Assembly: GCF_003123745.1 (NCBI RefSeq)
Contig: NZ_QETB01000003.1
Location: 310,001 to 374,000, forward strand
Source: Ancrocorticia populi
GTDB taxonomy: Bacteria; Actinomycetota; Actinomycetes; Actinomycetales; Actinomycetaceae
Length of the DNA: 64,000 bases
Direction: 5' to 3'
Shown: one piece after another, positions 53,110 to 62,292 of the stretch
How positions within the stretch are numbered: the stretch's first letter is position 1
Layout: each line of letters opens with the position of its first letter
Notes under the pieces: generated by a model
What the model saw: the letters and a program-made list of their open reading frames with translations, nothing else
The model's database searches: none
Told to the model about the DNA's origin: nothing
Translations under genes and position numbers: made by a program

Positions 53110-54921
53110 CTACCAATCGATTGGGCCCAGATCCGGGCCTTCGAGTAATCCCCACCGCATATCCACAACCGGATCCGTCTCTAGCACGAGGAGCTGATTC
53201 GCCCCGGCACGAACGTACGGCGCTGGCACGTAAAGCGTCCGTTGCGGCCCGCGCCGATTGTAGCGCCCGAGCAGATTCCCGTTGAACCACACGAGCCCGT
53301 GGCCCCACCCGCGCGTATCGAGGAAAAGATCGGCAGGTTCGTCCAGATCAATCTCCGCGCTCACGAACGTGGGTTCCTTGATTTTTCCGACGACGGCGAC
53401 ATCTTCCTCGCCCTCCTGCTCCACATTCAGCGACGCGAGCACGGGAGCCAGATTATCGAGATCCAGAGGAGCGATCTCCCACTGGCCGGTCTCTTCGCCA
53501 TCGAGCAGGATGGGACCTATGAGGCCCTTGTGCTCGCCGATGCGCGGGCCGTAGTTTACCCGGCCCATATCCTCTACGAGGATCTCGATGTTCTGGGCAG
53601 AACCCTCAAAGGTTATGGTCTGATCATTATCCATGCGTTCCAAGACGCCCACGCGGCGCCCATCAGCATGCACAATGGCGCGATCGCGCACTTCCGAAAT
53701 GGTGAGGGTGTGGGTGCTGACGTCGTCGTCGTCGTTAAAACAACGATAGAGGGCGAACCCGCTGTACTGCCCTACGGAGTCCATCGTGAGGGACTGGCAG
53801 GGCAGCCACTCCTGCGCGAGTGCGGAGAGTGGGGCCGTGGCCGAAAATGAGCCGGAGCGGACGGGCGCCGGACCGCGATCGGAGGGAACTTCGTCGGGGA
53901 GCTGGGTGAAGCGGCCGAGGACTTCGCGGAATGCCCAGTACTTGGGCGTGGGGTGGCCGGTTTCGTCCAGCGGTGCGTCGTAATCGTAGCTGGTGGTGAG
54001 CGGGCGGTACAGGCCCTTATCGTTGGCGCCGTTGGTCAGGCCGAAGTTGGTGCCGCCGTGGAACATGTAGAGGTTCACAGACGCGCCGGCTTCGAGAAGC
54101 GTGGCAAGCTCGAAGGCCGAGGCAGCCGGATCGGTGACGTGATGGTATTCGCCCCAGGAATCGAACCATCCGTCCCAGAATTCGGAGCACATGAGTGGGC
54201 CGGTGGGACGCAGTTCGCGCAGCCGTGCAATGCGTTCAGCGGAACGCGAGCCGAAGGAACCGGTAGCCACCAGTTCAGGCAGCGTGCCGTCTTCGAGCAT
54301 CGTGCCGGCGGGCTGATCCACGGTGGTGAGAGGGACGTCAATGCCGCAAGCGCGGGTGAGGTCCGTTAAGGCTTGGAGGTATTCGTGGTTGTTGCCATAC
54401 GCGCCATATTCGTTTTCGATCTGGACAAGAATCACAGAGCCACCGCGGGTGATTTGGCGGGGCGCCACGATGTCATAGACGCGGCGGAAGTAGTTGGTGG
54501 CGGGCTCCATGAACGCGGGATCGAGCGAGCGCACCGGGGTGTGGCCGGCGGCTTCGCGATTGTTCAGGTGAGCCACGGGAGGCGCGTCGCGGAACAGCCA
54601 GCCGGGCAGGCCGCCGCCGGAAAACTCCGCGCAGATGTAGGGGCCGGGGCGCACGATGGCCTTCATGCCCTCGGCTTCGATCGCGTCGAGAAAGGCGCCA
54701 AGGTCTAGACGCCCAGAATCTTCCCAGACGCCCGGGAGAGGCTCGTGGAGGCTCCACGGCACATAAGTTTCGATTGTGTTGAGGCCCATGAGACGGGCCT
54801 TATGGATCCGATCGGCCCAATATTCCTTGGGGACACGGAAGTAATGGATAGTTCCAGAAAGAACACGGAAAGGCTCACCATCGAGGGCGAAATCGTTTCC
54901 CGAGATCTCAAATGTTGTCAC
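53110..54921 (-). CDS. GH35 beta-galactosidase
   Basis: A 603-residue cytoplasmic GH35 enzyme that removes terminal beta-galactose. The barrel shows SGTIHYFRVPKEYWADRI, YVPWSLHEP, RPGPYICAEFSGGGLPGWL, the acid/base Glu171 in QIENEYGAYG and the nucleophile Glu247 in CSEFWDGWFDSWG, then YMFHGGTNFGLTNGAN. Two beta-sandwich domains follow, ending RGWGHGLVWFNGNLLGRYNRRGPQRT. Length and order are normal. It follows the binding-protein gene after 80 bp with a hairpin between and is coupled to the GH51 gene. With GH51 it suits arabinogalactan or galactan side chains rather than lactose. Confidence 0.94.
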   Translation of the reverse strand: MTTFEISGNDFALDGEPFRVLSGTIHYFRVPKEYWADRIHKARLMGLNTIETYVPWSLHEPLPGVWEDSGRLDLGAFLDAIEAEGMKAIVRPGPYICAEFSGGGLPGWLFRDAPPVAHLNNREAAGHTPVRSLDPAFMEPATNYFRRVYDIVAPRQITRGGSVILVQIENEYGAYGNNHEYLQALTDLTRACGIDVPLTTVDQPAGTMLEDGTLPELVATGSFGSRSAERIARLRELRPTGPLMCSEFWDGWFDSWGEYHHVTDPAASAFELATLLEAGASVNLYMFHGGTNFGLTNGANDKGLYRPLTTSYDYDAPLDETGHPTPKYWAFREVLGRFTQLPDEVPSDRGPAPVRSGSFSATAPLSALAQEWLPCQSLTMDSVGQYSGFALYRCFNDDDDVSTHTLTISEVRDRAIVHADGRRVGVLERMDNDQTITFEGSAQNIEILVEDMGRVNYGPRIGEHKGLIGPILLDGEETGQWEIAPLDLDNLAPVLASLNVEQEGEEDVAVVGKIKEPTFVSAEIDLDEPADLFLDTRGWGHGLVWFNGNLLGRYNRRGPQRTLYVPAPYVRAGANQLLVLETDPVVDMRWGLLEGPDLGPIDW

Positions 54922-54951
54922 TTTCGGTGCTCCTTGGCGGTTGGGAGGGCG

Positions 54952-54992
54952 ACGAAGGCGGTGCCGCCTAGAACAAGCAACACCGCCTTCGT
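54952..54992. terminator. Intra-operon hairpin after the second binding-protein gene
   Basis: A perfect 12-bp stem (54952-54963 with 54981-54992; ACGAAGGCGGTG and its complement), a 17-nt loop and no T-tract, ten bases after the binding-protein stop (minus strand) and before GH35. Same position in its operon as the hairpin at 7437-7480. Confidence 0.6.
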
Positions 54993-55001
54993 GCTCAGAA
55001 A

Positions 55002-56357
55002 CTACTCGTTAACGGTGAAGCCTTGGCCACTGCCGTACTCAATGAGGGAGTCCTGCCAAGCGGCGAGGCCATCATCGAGCGTGGTATCGCCCGTGTATGC
55101 CTTACCAACGGTGTCACCAAACACCGAGTTGGCGTACACCTGATAGGGCAGGTACTCCCAGCCGGTAAGAACCTCGGTCGCACCCTGAGCGAGGACCTCG
55201 TTGATGTTCTGTCCACCGAAGTATTCGGGGGCATCCGCGAGGAACTCTTCATCCTCGAGATCAGCCGTTGTGGACGGGAAGCCGCCGGACTCCAAGAAGA
55301 TGTCAATGGACTCTTCGGAATTATTCAGCCACTTGAGGAAGGCTGCGGCCAGCTCGGGGTTCTCGGTCTGCTTGACAACGGCCTGAGCCGAACCGCCGTT
55401 CTCGGAGTTTGCCGCGGTGCCGTCATAGGTAGGCATCGGGGCAACGCGCCAATCACCAGCCGTGTCCTCAACACCGGAGATCAGGTTGCCGGGCATCCAA
55501 GCGCCGGTGATTAGGGAAGCGATCTTGCCTTGGTTCAAAGCCTGATACCACTCGTTGGACCAGCCAGCGATGGGAGAAATAAGGTCATCCTTGATGAGCT
55601 CGTCCCACATGCTCGTGAACTTCTGGGTGCCCTCATCGGAGAAATCGATGGAGACGTTCGTGCCATCCGTAGTGCTGAACGGCTGCCCGCCAGCCTGCCA
55701 GATCATCGAGGTGACGAACCCGGCGTCACCTGCGTCATGGGTGATGTAGACCGAATCGTCCCACTCGTGGATCGTCTTAGCATCCTCTGCGAATTCCTCC
55801 CACGTGGTGGGAGCCTCGTCGATGCCGGCCTCCTTGAAGATTGCCTCATTGTAGAAGAGCGCCATCGGGCCCGAATCTTGCGGCAGCCCATAGACGGAAT
55901 CCCCATCGGTTACCCCGGCCCATGGGCCGGGCGTGTACTGATCCTCCAGCTCACCGAAACCGTACTGTGAAAGGTCCAGCAGCGAATCAGTCAGCGCGAA
56001 CTGGGGCACTGCGTAGTACTCAATCTGGGCCACGTCCGGCGCGCCCGACCCGGCCTTGATCGCGTTCTGGAGCTTGGTGTACTGCTCTTCGTTGGTGCCC
56101 GCGTTAACCACGTCCACCGTCACGTTCGGGTAGGCCTCCATAAAGGCATCGGCCTGGGCCTCGCCCGAAGGAGTCCACGTCCAGTACGTCAGCTCCCCGC
56201 CCTCTTCTAGGGCCGCTTCGAGCGCATCGCTATCCACCTCTGTGGGAGCATCTCCATTGGTATCTTCATCGTCAGAGCCGCAAGCCGCCAGCCCGAACGT
56301 TGCAAGTGCAAAAGCAGCGGTGATTGCGCTCGCCTTGCGTCCTATCTTCCTCGTCAT
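55002..56357 (-). CDS. ABC sugar-binding lipoprotein (arabinogalactan operon)
   Basis: A 451-residue family 1 solute-binding lipoprotein. The signal peptide MTRKIGRKASAITAAFALAT ends in lipobox LAAC with Cys26, followed by an Asp/Glu-rich linker. Typical family segments are LTYWTWTPSGEAQADAF, APDVAQIEYYAVPQFALTDSL and WAGVTDGDSVYGLPQDSGPMALFYNEAIF, which line the sugar cleft. It lies downstream of two permeases and upstream of GH35 and GH51, and has hairpins on both sides. Most likely ligands are galactose- and arabinose-containing oligosaccharides. No ATPase is encoded with it. Confidence 0.92.
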   Translation of the reverse strand: MTRKIGRKASAITAAFALATFGLAACGSDDEDTNGDAPTEVDSDALEAALEEGGELTYWTWTPSGEAQADAFMEAYPNVTVDVVNAGTNEEQYTKLQNAIKAGSGAPDVAQIEYYAVPQFALTDSLLDLSQYGFGELEDQYTPGPWAGVTDGDSVYGLPQDSGPMALFYNEAIFKEAGIDEAPTTWEEFAEDAKTIHEWDDSVYITHDAGDAGFVTSMIWQAGGQPFSTTDGTNVSIDFSDEGTQKFTSMWDELIKDDLISPIAGWSNEWYQALNQGKIASLITGAWMPGNLISGVEDTAGDWRVAPMPTYDGTAANSENGGSAQAVVKQTENPELAAAFLKWLNNSEESIDIFLESGGFPSTTADLEDEEFLADAPEYFGGQNINEVLAQGATEVLTGWEYLPYQVYANSVFGDTVGKAYTGDTTLDDGLAAWQDSLIEYGSGQGFTVNE

Positions 56358-56405
56358 GATTTCTCCGCTTCGTTGTGTGAATCGAAATTGTTGTTCTTGC
56401 TTATA

Positions 56406-56433
56406 TCCACGCCAGCTTGAGGACCGGCGTGGA
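56406..56433. terminator. Hairpin between permease and binding-protein genes
   Basis: An 8-bp stem (TCCACGCC at 56406-56413, GGCGTGGA at 56426-56433) with a 12-nt loop, in the 120-bp gap within the operon. Read on the minus strand it has no T-tract, so partial termination or mRNA processing is more likely than full stop. Confidence 0.45.
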
Positions 56434-56477
56434 AGTTCTTTTGGGGTTTGGCACTTGTCCTTCTGTCCGTGCCCCCT

Positions 56478-57515
56478 TTACTGCTTAACTCCGCCCGCGC
56501 TGAGGCCTGACTCCCAGAAGCGCTGCAGCATGAGGAAGATGATGACGATCGGGATAACCGTGACCAGCGAACCCGTCACCACCAAATTGAAGATCGGTTC
56601 GGGCGAAGAGCCCGTTGCCTGAGCGTTCCACTGGGACAGACCCACTGTCAGCGGGTACCACTTCGGATTGCTCAGCATGATCAACGGAAGGAAGTAGTTG
56701 TTCCACGTTGCCACGATCGCGAACAGCAGCACCGTGACGATTCCTGGGGCAAGCAGGCGCGAGACGATCTGGAAAAAGATCCTGAACTCGCCGGCCCCGT
56801 CCATGCGTGCCGCCTCGATGATCTCCATCGGGACCGCGTTCACCGCGTAGCTCCATATGAGGTAGAGACCGAAGGGGCTCACCAGTGACGGAAGGATAAC
56901 CGCCCAAGGCGTGTTCGTGAGCCCGAGCTGGGCGAACAGGAGGAACGTGGGAACCGCGAGGGCGGTACCTGGCACGGCGATCGCACCAATCACAGTGGCG
57001 AATACCCCGCGGCGGCCAGGGAAGTTGAATTTGGCTAGGCCATAGCCGGCCAGAGTGGCTAGCAGTGTTGCGCCGCCAGCTCCCACCACCACGTACAGCA
57101 GCGTGTTTCCGAACCAACGCAGGTACACGCCGTCGCGGTAGGTGAACAGTTCCTTAATGTTGTCGAATAGGTTGAATCCGTTTCCGAACCATAGCCCGAA
57201 GGTGGAGAGCAGATCTCCCTGCGTCTTCGTTGAGTTGATGATCAGCCAGAGCAGCGGGGTCAGCGTGTAGATCGCCAAGATGATCATGAACATGAGCATC
57301 ACTGGGGACTTCTTGACCTGACGGTCAGAATCACCAGCTTTGAGCTTCTTCCGCTTCTTTTCAGCAGCCGCGCGCTTCTTGGCGTGCTGGCGCTGCTCCC
57401 GAGTCATCTCGTTAGGATCGTGAGCATCTTTGGTAGCGATCACGCCGTTCGTACCTTTCGAAGTGTGGGCTGCCTGCCCTGCATGCTGCTGTGTACCGCC
57501 GTGTTTCGTAGCCAT
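56478..57515 (-). CDS. ABC sugar permease, MalG/LacG type
   Basis: A 345-residue permease with an extra 65-residue basic cytoplasmic head (MATKHGGTQQHAG..., REQRQHAKKRAAAEKKRKKLK) before six membrane segments. The EAA loop is IIEAARMDGAGEFRIFFQIV. The start overlaps the upstream permease stop (TGATG), which fixes it; a longer frame inside the upstream gene is a shadow. It forms the channel with the next gene's product. The long Lys/Arg/Ala head is unusual for the family. Confidence 0.9.
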   Translation of the reverse strand: MATKHGGTQQHAGQAAHTSKGTNGVIATKDAHDPNEMTREQRQHAKKRAAAEKKRKKLKAGDSDRQVKKSPVMLMFMIILAIYTLTPLLWLIINSTKTQGDLLSTFGLWFGNGFNLFDNIKELFTYRDGVYLRWFGNTLLYVVVGAGGATLLATLAGYGLAKFNFPGRRGVFATVIGAIAVPGTALAVPTFLLFAQLGLTNTPWAVILPSLVSPFGLYLIWSYAVNAVPMEIIEAARMDGAGEFRIFFQIVSRLLAPGIVTVLLFAIVATWNNYFLPLIMLSNPKWYPLTVGLSQWNAQATGSSPEPIFNLVVTGSLVTVIPIVIIFLMLQRFWESGLSAGGVKQ

Positions 57516-58456
57516 CAGTTGCCCTCCTGCTTCTGCGACCGGGCCTGAGTTGCGTAGGCGATGATCGCCGTGATCACACCCATCGCGATAGCCACCGTTG
57601 CCGAGTAGTTGTACTGGTTGCCGTTCATCGAAAGGTTGTAGGCGTACAGGTTCGGGGTGTAGTAGCTGGTGATCACGTTGGAGGCCAGCGGCTTCAACAG
57701 GTTCGGTTCGTTGAACAGCTGGAATGTACCGATAATCGAGAACATGAAGGAGATGAGGATCTGGCCCTTGATCGCCGGGATCTTGATGTACCACGCCTCT
57801 TGGAACCGCGATGCACCATCAATCTCCGCTGCCTCGTACAGCTCCGTTGGAATGGTCTTGAGGCCCGAGTACATGATGAGCATGTTGTAGCCCATGAAGG
57901 ACCAGGTAAGGATGTTACCGATAGACCAAGTCATCCATGAACTGGACAGTGGCTTAAGAACATGCGAGCCAACGAAATCGTTGAAGCTTGCGGAGAGTCC
58001 GAACTGATCGCCGTAAATGAAGCCCCAGATTAGGACGGCCACAACGCCGGGAACCGCGTAGGGCAGGAAAAGCGTGATGCGGAACGTCCCACGCCCGCGC
58101 AACCTATTCGAGTCAATGGCAAGTGCGGCAAGGAGTCCCAGTCCCAGCATGATCGGCACCTGAATGATGAAGATCCTGACCACGCGCCCGAAGCCATCCC
58201 AGAACTGATCGTCACTGAACAGCGTCAGGTAGTTCTCAAAACCAACAAACTGGTTCCCGCCCACCAACTGCTCTTTGAACAGGCTCAGGTAGATCGCGTA
58301 GATGATTGGCGCACCCACCATGGCGAGGAACACCACCATGAAGGGCCCAACGAACATCCATCCGGTCCAGCTCCGCTTCGGTTTGGCCTTCTTCTGTTTT
58401 GAACGCGCGCCCGACGTATTGTTCGCGATCGCCGGCGTGATGGTGGCGGCTGCCAT
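57515..58456 (-). CDS. ABC sugar permease, MalF/LacF type
   Basis: A 313-residue permease, first gene of the GH35/GH51 operon. A basic tail with KQKKAKPKRS is followed by six membrane segments, the first MFVGPFMVVFLAMVGAPIIY. The EAA loop reads ELYEAAEIDGASRFQEAWYIKIP. GGGGAAG precedes the ATG. It is divergent from a LacI gene, with twin operators in between, so sugar control of the whole operon is expected. Confidence 0.91.
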   Translation of the reverse strand: MAAATITPAIANNTSGARSKQKKAKPKRSWTGWMFVGPFMVVFLAMVGAPIIYAIYLSLFKEQLVGGNQFVGFENYLTLFSDDQFWDGFGRVVRIFIIQVPIMLGLGLLAALAIDSNRLRGRGTFRITLFLPYAVPGVVAVLIWGFIYGDQFGLSASFNDFVGSHVLKPLSSSWMTWSIGNILTWSFMGYNMLIMYSGLKTIPTELYEAAEIDGASRFQEAWYIKIPAIKGQILISFMFSIIGTFQLFNEPNLLKPLASNVITSYYTPNLYAYNLSMNGNQYNYSATVAIAMGVITAIIAYATQARSQKQEGN

Positions 58457-58500
58457 AGGCGCTTCCCCAATTCCTGTCTCTTCGCATCAATGCGATGTTG

Positions 58501-58514
58501 TGTTTACGTAATCA
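58501..58514. promoter_or_regulatory. LacI-type operator of the arabinogalactan operon, copy 1
   Basis: TGTTTACGTAATCA, sharing the TTACGTAA centre and the TG...CA ends of LacI-family operators with copy 2. It is 44 bp upstream of the first permease gene. The TTACGTAA cores of the two copies are 32 bp apart, close to three helical turns. Confidence 0.8.
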
Positions 58515-58532
58515 TCCGCAACACCGTGGGGT

Positions 58533-58546
58533 TGGTTACGTAAACA
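58533..58546. promoter_or_regulatory. LacI-type operator of the arabinogalactan operon, copy 2
   Basis: TGGTTACGTAAACA, the near mirror image of copy 1, 88 bp before the LacI start. Together they give the consensus TGNTTACGTAANCA. Confidence 0.8.
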
Positions 58547-58634
58547 TTCGTTGTGGATTATAGTTGCACCTATGAGAGCAAACGTCAAGCGCTCTCACCA
58601 ATCTGACGGCGAGCTGATCGAGGAGAAGGAACTG

Positions 58635-59675
58635 ATGAGCCAAACGAATGGCGCAAAGAAGCGACCATCAATGGGCGACGTTGCACGCCTGGCTGGAGTG
58701 TCCTCACAAACTGTCTCGCGGGTGTCCAATGGCGAACCAAACGTGACCGAGGAAAAGCGGGAGCGCGTGCGCGCCGCAATGGCCGAACTTGGCTACCGTC
58801 CCAACTCCGCCGCCCGCGCGATGCGACGCGGCGCCTTCAACACCATCGGGGTGATCTATCACAGCCTTCATCCGGTGGGTAATCACCGCACCCTCGAAGC
58901 GATCTCCGAAGCCGCCGCAGCCCAAGGCTATGCCACCACTCTCCTACCTCTCGATGCCTCGAGCCAGACGGCAGCGAACGGCGCCTTCACCCGCCTGAGC
59001 GAGATGACTGTTGATGCCGCAATCGTCATCCTCCCCTCTCACTTTATCGAGGACACCCGGCGCACAGAACTGCCCGTTGGCGTCCCGATCGTCGTGTTGG
59101 GGCCGCCCCTGATCGATGGCGCCACGTCGCTCGACTTTGACAACTCCGTTGGTACCCGCGAGGCCATCGAGCATCTCCTCAGCCTCGGTCACCAGACCGT
59201 GCATCACATCGCTGGCCCAGCCGAATCCTTCTCCGCCAACTCCCGCGAGCAGGTTTGGCGCGAGGTACTTCAAGAGAATTCCCGGCGCATTCCAGAGCCG
59301 ACGCGCGGCGACTGGTCTCCCAACTCCGGTTACCTCGTCACCAAGGAGCTTCTCGAACGCGAGCGCCCCACCGCCCTCTTCGTCGCCAATGATCAGATGG
59401 CACTCGGCGCTCAGCGAGCGCTTCTGGAAGCCGGTCTCACCATTCCCGGCAACGTCTCCATCATCGGCTTCGACAACCTCGACGAAGCCGTCGCGTTTCC
59501 CACGCCGCTATCCAGCGTTGCCCAAGATTGGGAGGTCCTAGGGCGCGACGCATTGGATGCCGCGCTTGAGGAGATTGGCGGGGGCTCTGCCCGCTCATTC
59601 ACGATCCCGACGCGGTTGATTCTTCGAGATTCAACGGGGCCTGCCCCTTCCCCGGGGAGCGCGTCAGATCTTTAA
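58635..59675 (+). CDS. LacI-family regulator of the arabinogalactan operon
   Basis: A 346-residue LacI/GalR regulator. The helix-turn-helix is at about 12-66 (SMGDVARLAGVSSQTVSRVSNG, hinge NSAARAMRRG), and the sensor domain shows FNTIGVIYHSLHP, VDAAIVILPSHFI, TALFVANDQMALG and SIIGFDNLDEAVAF. The start ATG follows GGAGAAGGA; the frame is open 28 codons upstream, but that region overlaps the operators. It is divergent from the permease/binding protein/GH35/GH51 operon and should bind the two TTACGTAA sites between them. The inducer is likely galactose, arabinose or a small oligosaccharide. Confidence 0.92.
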   Translation: MSQTNGAKKRPSMGDVARLAGVSSQTVSRVSNGEPNVTEEKRERVRAAMAELGYRPNSAARAMRRGAFNTIGVIYHSLHPVGNHRTLEAISEAAAAQGYATTLLPLDASSQTAANGAFTRLSEMTVDAAIVILPSHFIEDTRRTELPVGVPIVVLGPPLIDGATSLDFDNSVGTREAIEHLLSLGHQTVHHIAGPAESFSANSREQVWREVLQENSRRIPEPTRGDWSPNSGYLVTKELLERERPTALFVANDQMALGAQRALLEAGLTIPGNVSIIGFDNLDEAVAFPTPLSSVAQDWEVLGRDALDAALEEIGGGSARSFTIPTRLILRDSTGPAPSPGSASDL

Positions 59676-59779
59676 GTAGCTAGACTGTGCCGAATCTCTT
59701 TAGGGCCGACGACGTGTCCTCACGTACGTCCCAACCTCGGCAAGTTTGTGCAAAGGCGAGCCTTCACCGCCGTTAACTA

Positions 59780-60067
59780 CTACTTGCCATACACAATGAC
59801 GTCTATGATCTGCCAAGCGAAGGACCCGAACAGCGCCAACGGCCCGCATAACGCAAATGCGAACGCCATCCACTCACCCATCGCTGGGCGCCGCACATTG
59901 ACACGTTCCTTATTCACCCGTGCTGCAGCATAGTAACCTGAGGCAACCCACGCCAAACCAATGATGACGCTCAGGCGCAGATCCAGCCGCGTGAACACGA
60001 TAAGTGCAACAACGGAAAACAGAGTGGCAATCAATACTGCCAGAATCAACCGAACGTAGCGCCCCAT
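59780..60067 (-). CDS. Small membrane protein of unknown function
   Basis: A 95-residue protein with three hydrophobic segments: RLILAVLIATLFSVVALIVF (near 5-24), LSVIIGLAWVASGYYAA (near 31-47) and MAFAFALCGPLALFGSFAW (near 67-85), with a basic loop (ARVNKERVNVRRP) between the last two. The start is ATG with AGGAA just before it; a frame 15 codons longer begins in a less likely context. I do not recognise a family. It lies 62 bp after the VOC gene on the same strand, without evident linkage. Confidence 0.55.
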   Translation of the reverse strand: MGRYVRLILAVLIATLFSVVALIVFTRLDLRLSVIIGLAWVASGYYAAARVNKERVNVRRPAMGEWMAFAFALCGPLALFGSFAWQIIDVIVYGK

Positions 60068-60129
60068 ATTCCTATTATCTCTAATAAGGGCCGGTGGATG
60101 TTGGGAATACACTGTTCCGTTGCTTACCT

Positions 60130-61059
60130 CTAAGCTGGCCGCTCGATGACCTCCTCGGCAGAGCTACCGGCAACCGAGACTGTCACGTCTGTTCCCCATG
60201 GGTCCTTTGCCGTCAGTGAGCGACCATCTGAGGAGTACGGAATGTGCAGGTGCCCTAGCCGAGCGCTCAAGGCGTCAAGATCCTCGCGCACCGGAACCGA
60301 GATCGCCACATTGCCAAGTCCAAGACTCGCAGCACGCGGCCCAGCACCGCGGCTATTCCATACGTTCATTGCCAGATGATGGTGATAGCCGCCTGCGGAG
60401 GTGAAGAGTGCACCCGGGGTCGCCGTTGTTGTAACCTCGAAGCCCAAGCCGTCCACATAGAATCTTCGGGCTGGCTCGATTGCCCCAACCTGAAGATGTA
60501 CGTGCCCCACGCGGGCGGCGTCAGCCGGTTCCGAATCGGGCCGCCGTAGGGCGCCAGTATCACTAGCACGGAGATGGGTAGAGATGTATTCATTGGGGTC
60601 GAGCCAAAGAGTATCCATTTGGACCTCACCGTTAACGTAGGTCCACTGCGAGCGGGGACGATCGCGGTATAGCTCCACGCCGTTTCCCTCGGGATCGGTG
60701 AAGTAGAACGCCTCGCTGACCAGATGTTCCCCGGTCCCAACGAAGCGGGAATCGGGCTGCTGGGCTGCGCGCAGCACCACCTGAGCCAGCGAGCGTTCGT
60801 CCGGAAAGAGGAACGCCGTGTGGAAGAGCCCGGGCTGGCGCGGATCTACGGGAGGAAGATCCGGGGTATGGATCAGGCGAACCATGGGCAGCCCGCCCCT
60901 GCCGAGAACACGTCTCACCTCGCGGCCAGCAGTCCCTTCCTCGATCGGTTCCATGCCGAATGCGCGCGAGTAGTACCCACTCATGAGCTCCAGATCGTGG
61001 ACTCGCAGGGTCACTGCATCCATACGAGTAGCCGGGTTGATTATCCGTTCGTCCTGCAT
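60130..61059 (-). CDS. VOC-family protein, two-domain (CatE/glyoxalase type)
   Basis: A 309-residue protein made of two vicinal-oxygen-chelate modules, as in extradiol (catechol 2,3-) dioxygenase-like proteins. Module 1 has DAVTLRVHDLELMSGYYSRAFGM and module 2 has RVGHVHLQVGAIEPARRFYVDGLGF; between them FYFTDPEGNGVELYRDRP carries the usual Glu ligand, and GGYHHHLAMNVWNSRG the His cluster. Dioxygenase, glyoxalase or binding roles are all possible. The start is set at the ATG after GGAGG; the frame opens 13 codons earlier without a ribosome site. It lies after a sugar dehydrogenase and a kinase on the same strand. Confidence 0.8.
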   Translation of the reverse strand: MQDERIINPATRMDAVTLRVHDLELMSGYYSRAFGMEPIEEGTAGREVRRVLGRGGLPMVRLIHTPDLPPVDPRQPGLFHTAFLFPDERSLAQVVLRAAQQPDSRFVGTGEHLVSEAFYFTDPEGNGVELYRDRPRSQWTYVNGEVQMDTLWLDPNEYISTHLRASDTGALRRPDSEPADAARVGHVHLQVGAIEPARRFYVDGLGFEVTTTATPGALFTSAGGYHHHLAMNVWNSRGAGPRAASLGLGNVAISVPVREDLDALSARLGHLHIPYSSDGRSLTAKDPWGTDVTVSVAGSSAEEVIERPA

Positions 61060-61201
61060 CACCCTGGTGCCTCCACATTCTCCAGAACATTCACGCATTT
61101 TTAGTGGTCAGCGCTGGCCGAACTGAGCTCGCGCCACCACCTTCTTGAACTAGTTTAATATGCAACTAATTCCCGGAAGTCTGGGCTGTGAGGCACGGCA
61201 C

Positions 61202-62263
61202 CTACCGATGAATCTCCCCATTGGGTAGCAAGACGGACTTGAGAGCTTCACCCGAGCGGGCGAGTTCTAATGCCCGGTTGATCTCGAAAAGTGGCAACAC
61301 GTGAGTGATGAGCTGATCTGCCGGGAACCTCGGATCAATTGACAGCTCGAAAGAGCGCTGCACCTGCATAGTGTTGGAGGCATAGTGCCCGTAGATCCAC
61401 AGGCCGTTGTAGTGAATGAGGTTGGTATCCAGCTCCGTCAGCGATCCCTTCGGCACTCCCCCGAAGAACACAACGGTTCCGGCCTTTCGTGCCATGAGCA
61501 GTGCCTGCTGCTGAGCAATCGTCGATGGATTCGCGGAGATTACCTTGTCTGCACCACGTCCACCGGTGAGCCGAAGTACCTCGCTCACAGCGTCAGTTTC
61601 GGCAGAGTTGACCAGCGCGTCAATCTCAAACTGCACAGTCTTATCCAGCCGCGCTTGGTTCGTGTCCGTGACGATCACCTGGGAAGCTCCGCGCATCCGC
61701 GCGAGGATAGCGAGCATGATCCCCACCGGGCCAGACCCGAGAATTGCAACGGAATCACCCATCTTCACGTCAATATTCTCTAGGCACGCATAGGTGGACG
61801 ATAGCGGCTCAGCCAGAGTTGCTCGGACCGGATCCACGCCATCCGGGATCTCGAATGTAGCCCCGCGGTCTACTCGCTTCGAGCTGTAGGCAATGTACTG
61901 AGCAAATCCACCAGGATTGGCGGTGTACTCCTCCACCTCAGAACACTGTTCGCTGTGGCCAGACCTGCAGTTCTCGCACTTGAGGCAATGCGCCAAGGGG
62001 TACACGTAGATCCATTGACCTGGCCGATAGGCGGTAACGCCCGGCGCAACTTCCGCCACACGCCCCACAACCTCGTGGCCGTAGATCCATGGGTACGCTC
62101 CGGAGCGGGAATCACTGGTCAGATTCCGGATGTCCGATCCGCACATTCCGATGGCGCCAACTTCCACAACAAATCCGCCATCGGGGCACTCGGGAACCTC
62201 AACCTGCTCCACCCGAATATCTCCGGGTCCGTACATTAACGCCGCGTCCATCATCTTTGCCAT
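61202..62263 (-). CDS. Zinc-dependent polyol/threonine-type dehydrogenase
   Basis: A 353-residue medium-chain dehydrogenase. It shows the catalytic zinc Cys in GMCGSDIRN (near 38-46), His in YGHEVVGRV, the structural zinc cysteines in LKCENCRSGHSEQC (near 94-107) and the NAD fold AILGSGPVGIMLAI. The ends resemble sorbitol/xylitol and threonine dehydrogenases. With an FGGY kinase as the preceding gene, oxidation of a sugar alcohol to a ketose that is then phosphorylated is likely. GAGGAA precedes the ATG. The substrate cannot be chosen from sequence alone. Confidence 0.87.
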   Translation of the reverse strand: MAKMMDAALMYGPGDIRVEQVEVPECPDGGFVVEVGAIGMCGSDIRNLTSDSRSGAYPWIYGHEVVGRVAEVAPGVTAYRPGQWIYVYPLAHCLKCENCRSGHSEQCSEVEEYTANPGGFAQYIAYSSKRVDRGATFEIPDGVDPVRATLAEPLSSTYACLENIDVKMGDSVAILGSGPVGIMLAILARMRGASQVIVTDTNQARLDKTVQFEIDALVNSAETDAVSEVLRLTGGRGADKVISANPSTIAQQQALLMARKAGTVVFFGGVPKGSLTELDTNLIHYNGLWIYGHYASNTMQVQRSFELSIDPRFPADQLITHVLPLFEINRALELARSGEALKSVLLPNGEIHR

Positions 62264-62292
62264 AACACCATTCCTCTTTTCTTCAATCGTTA

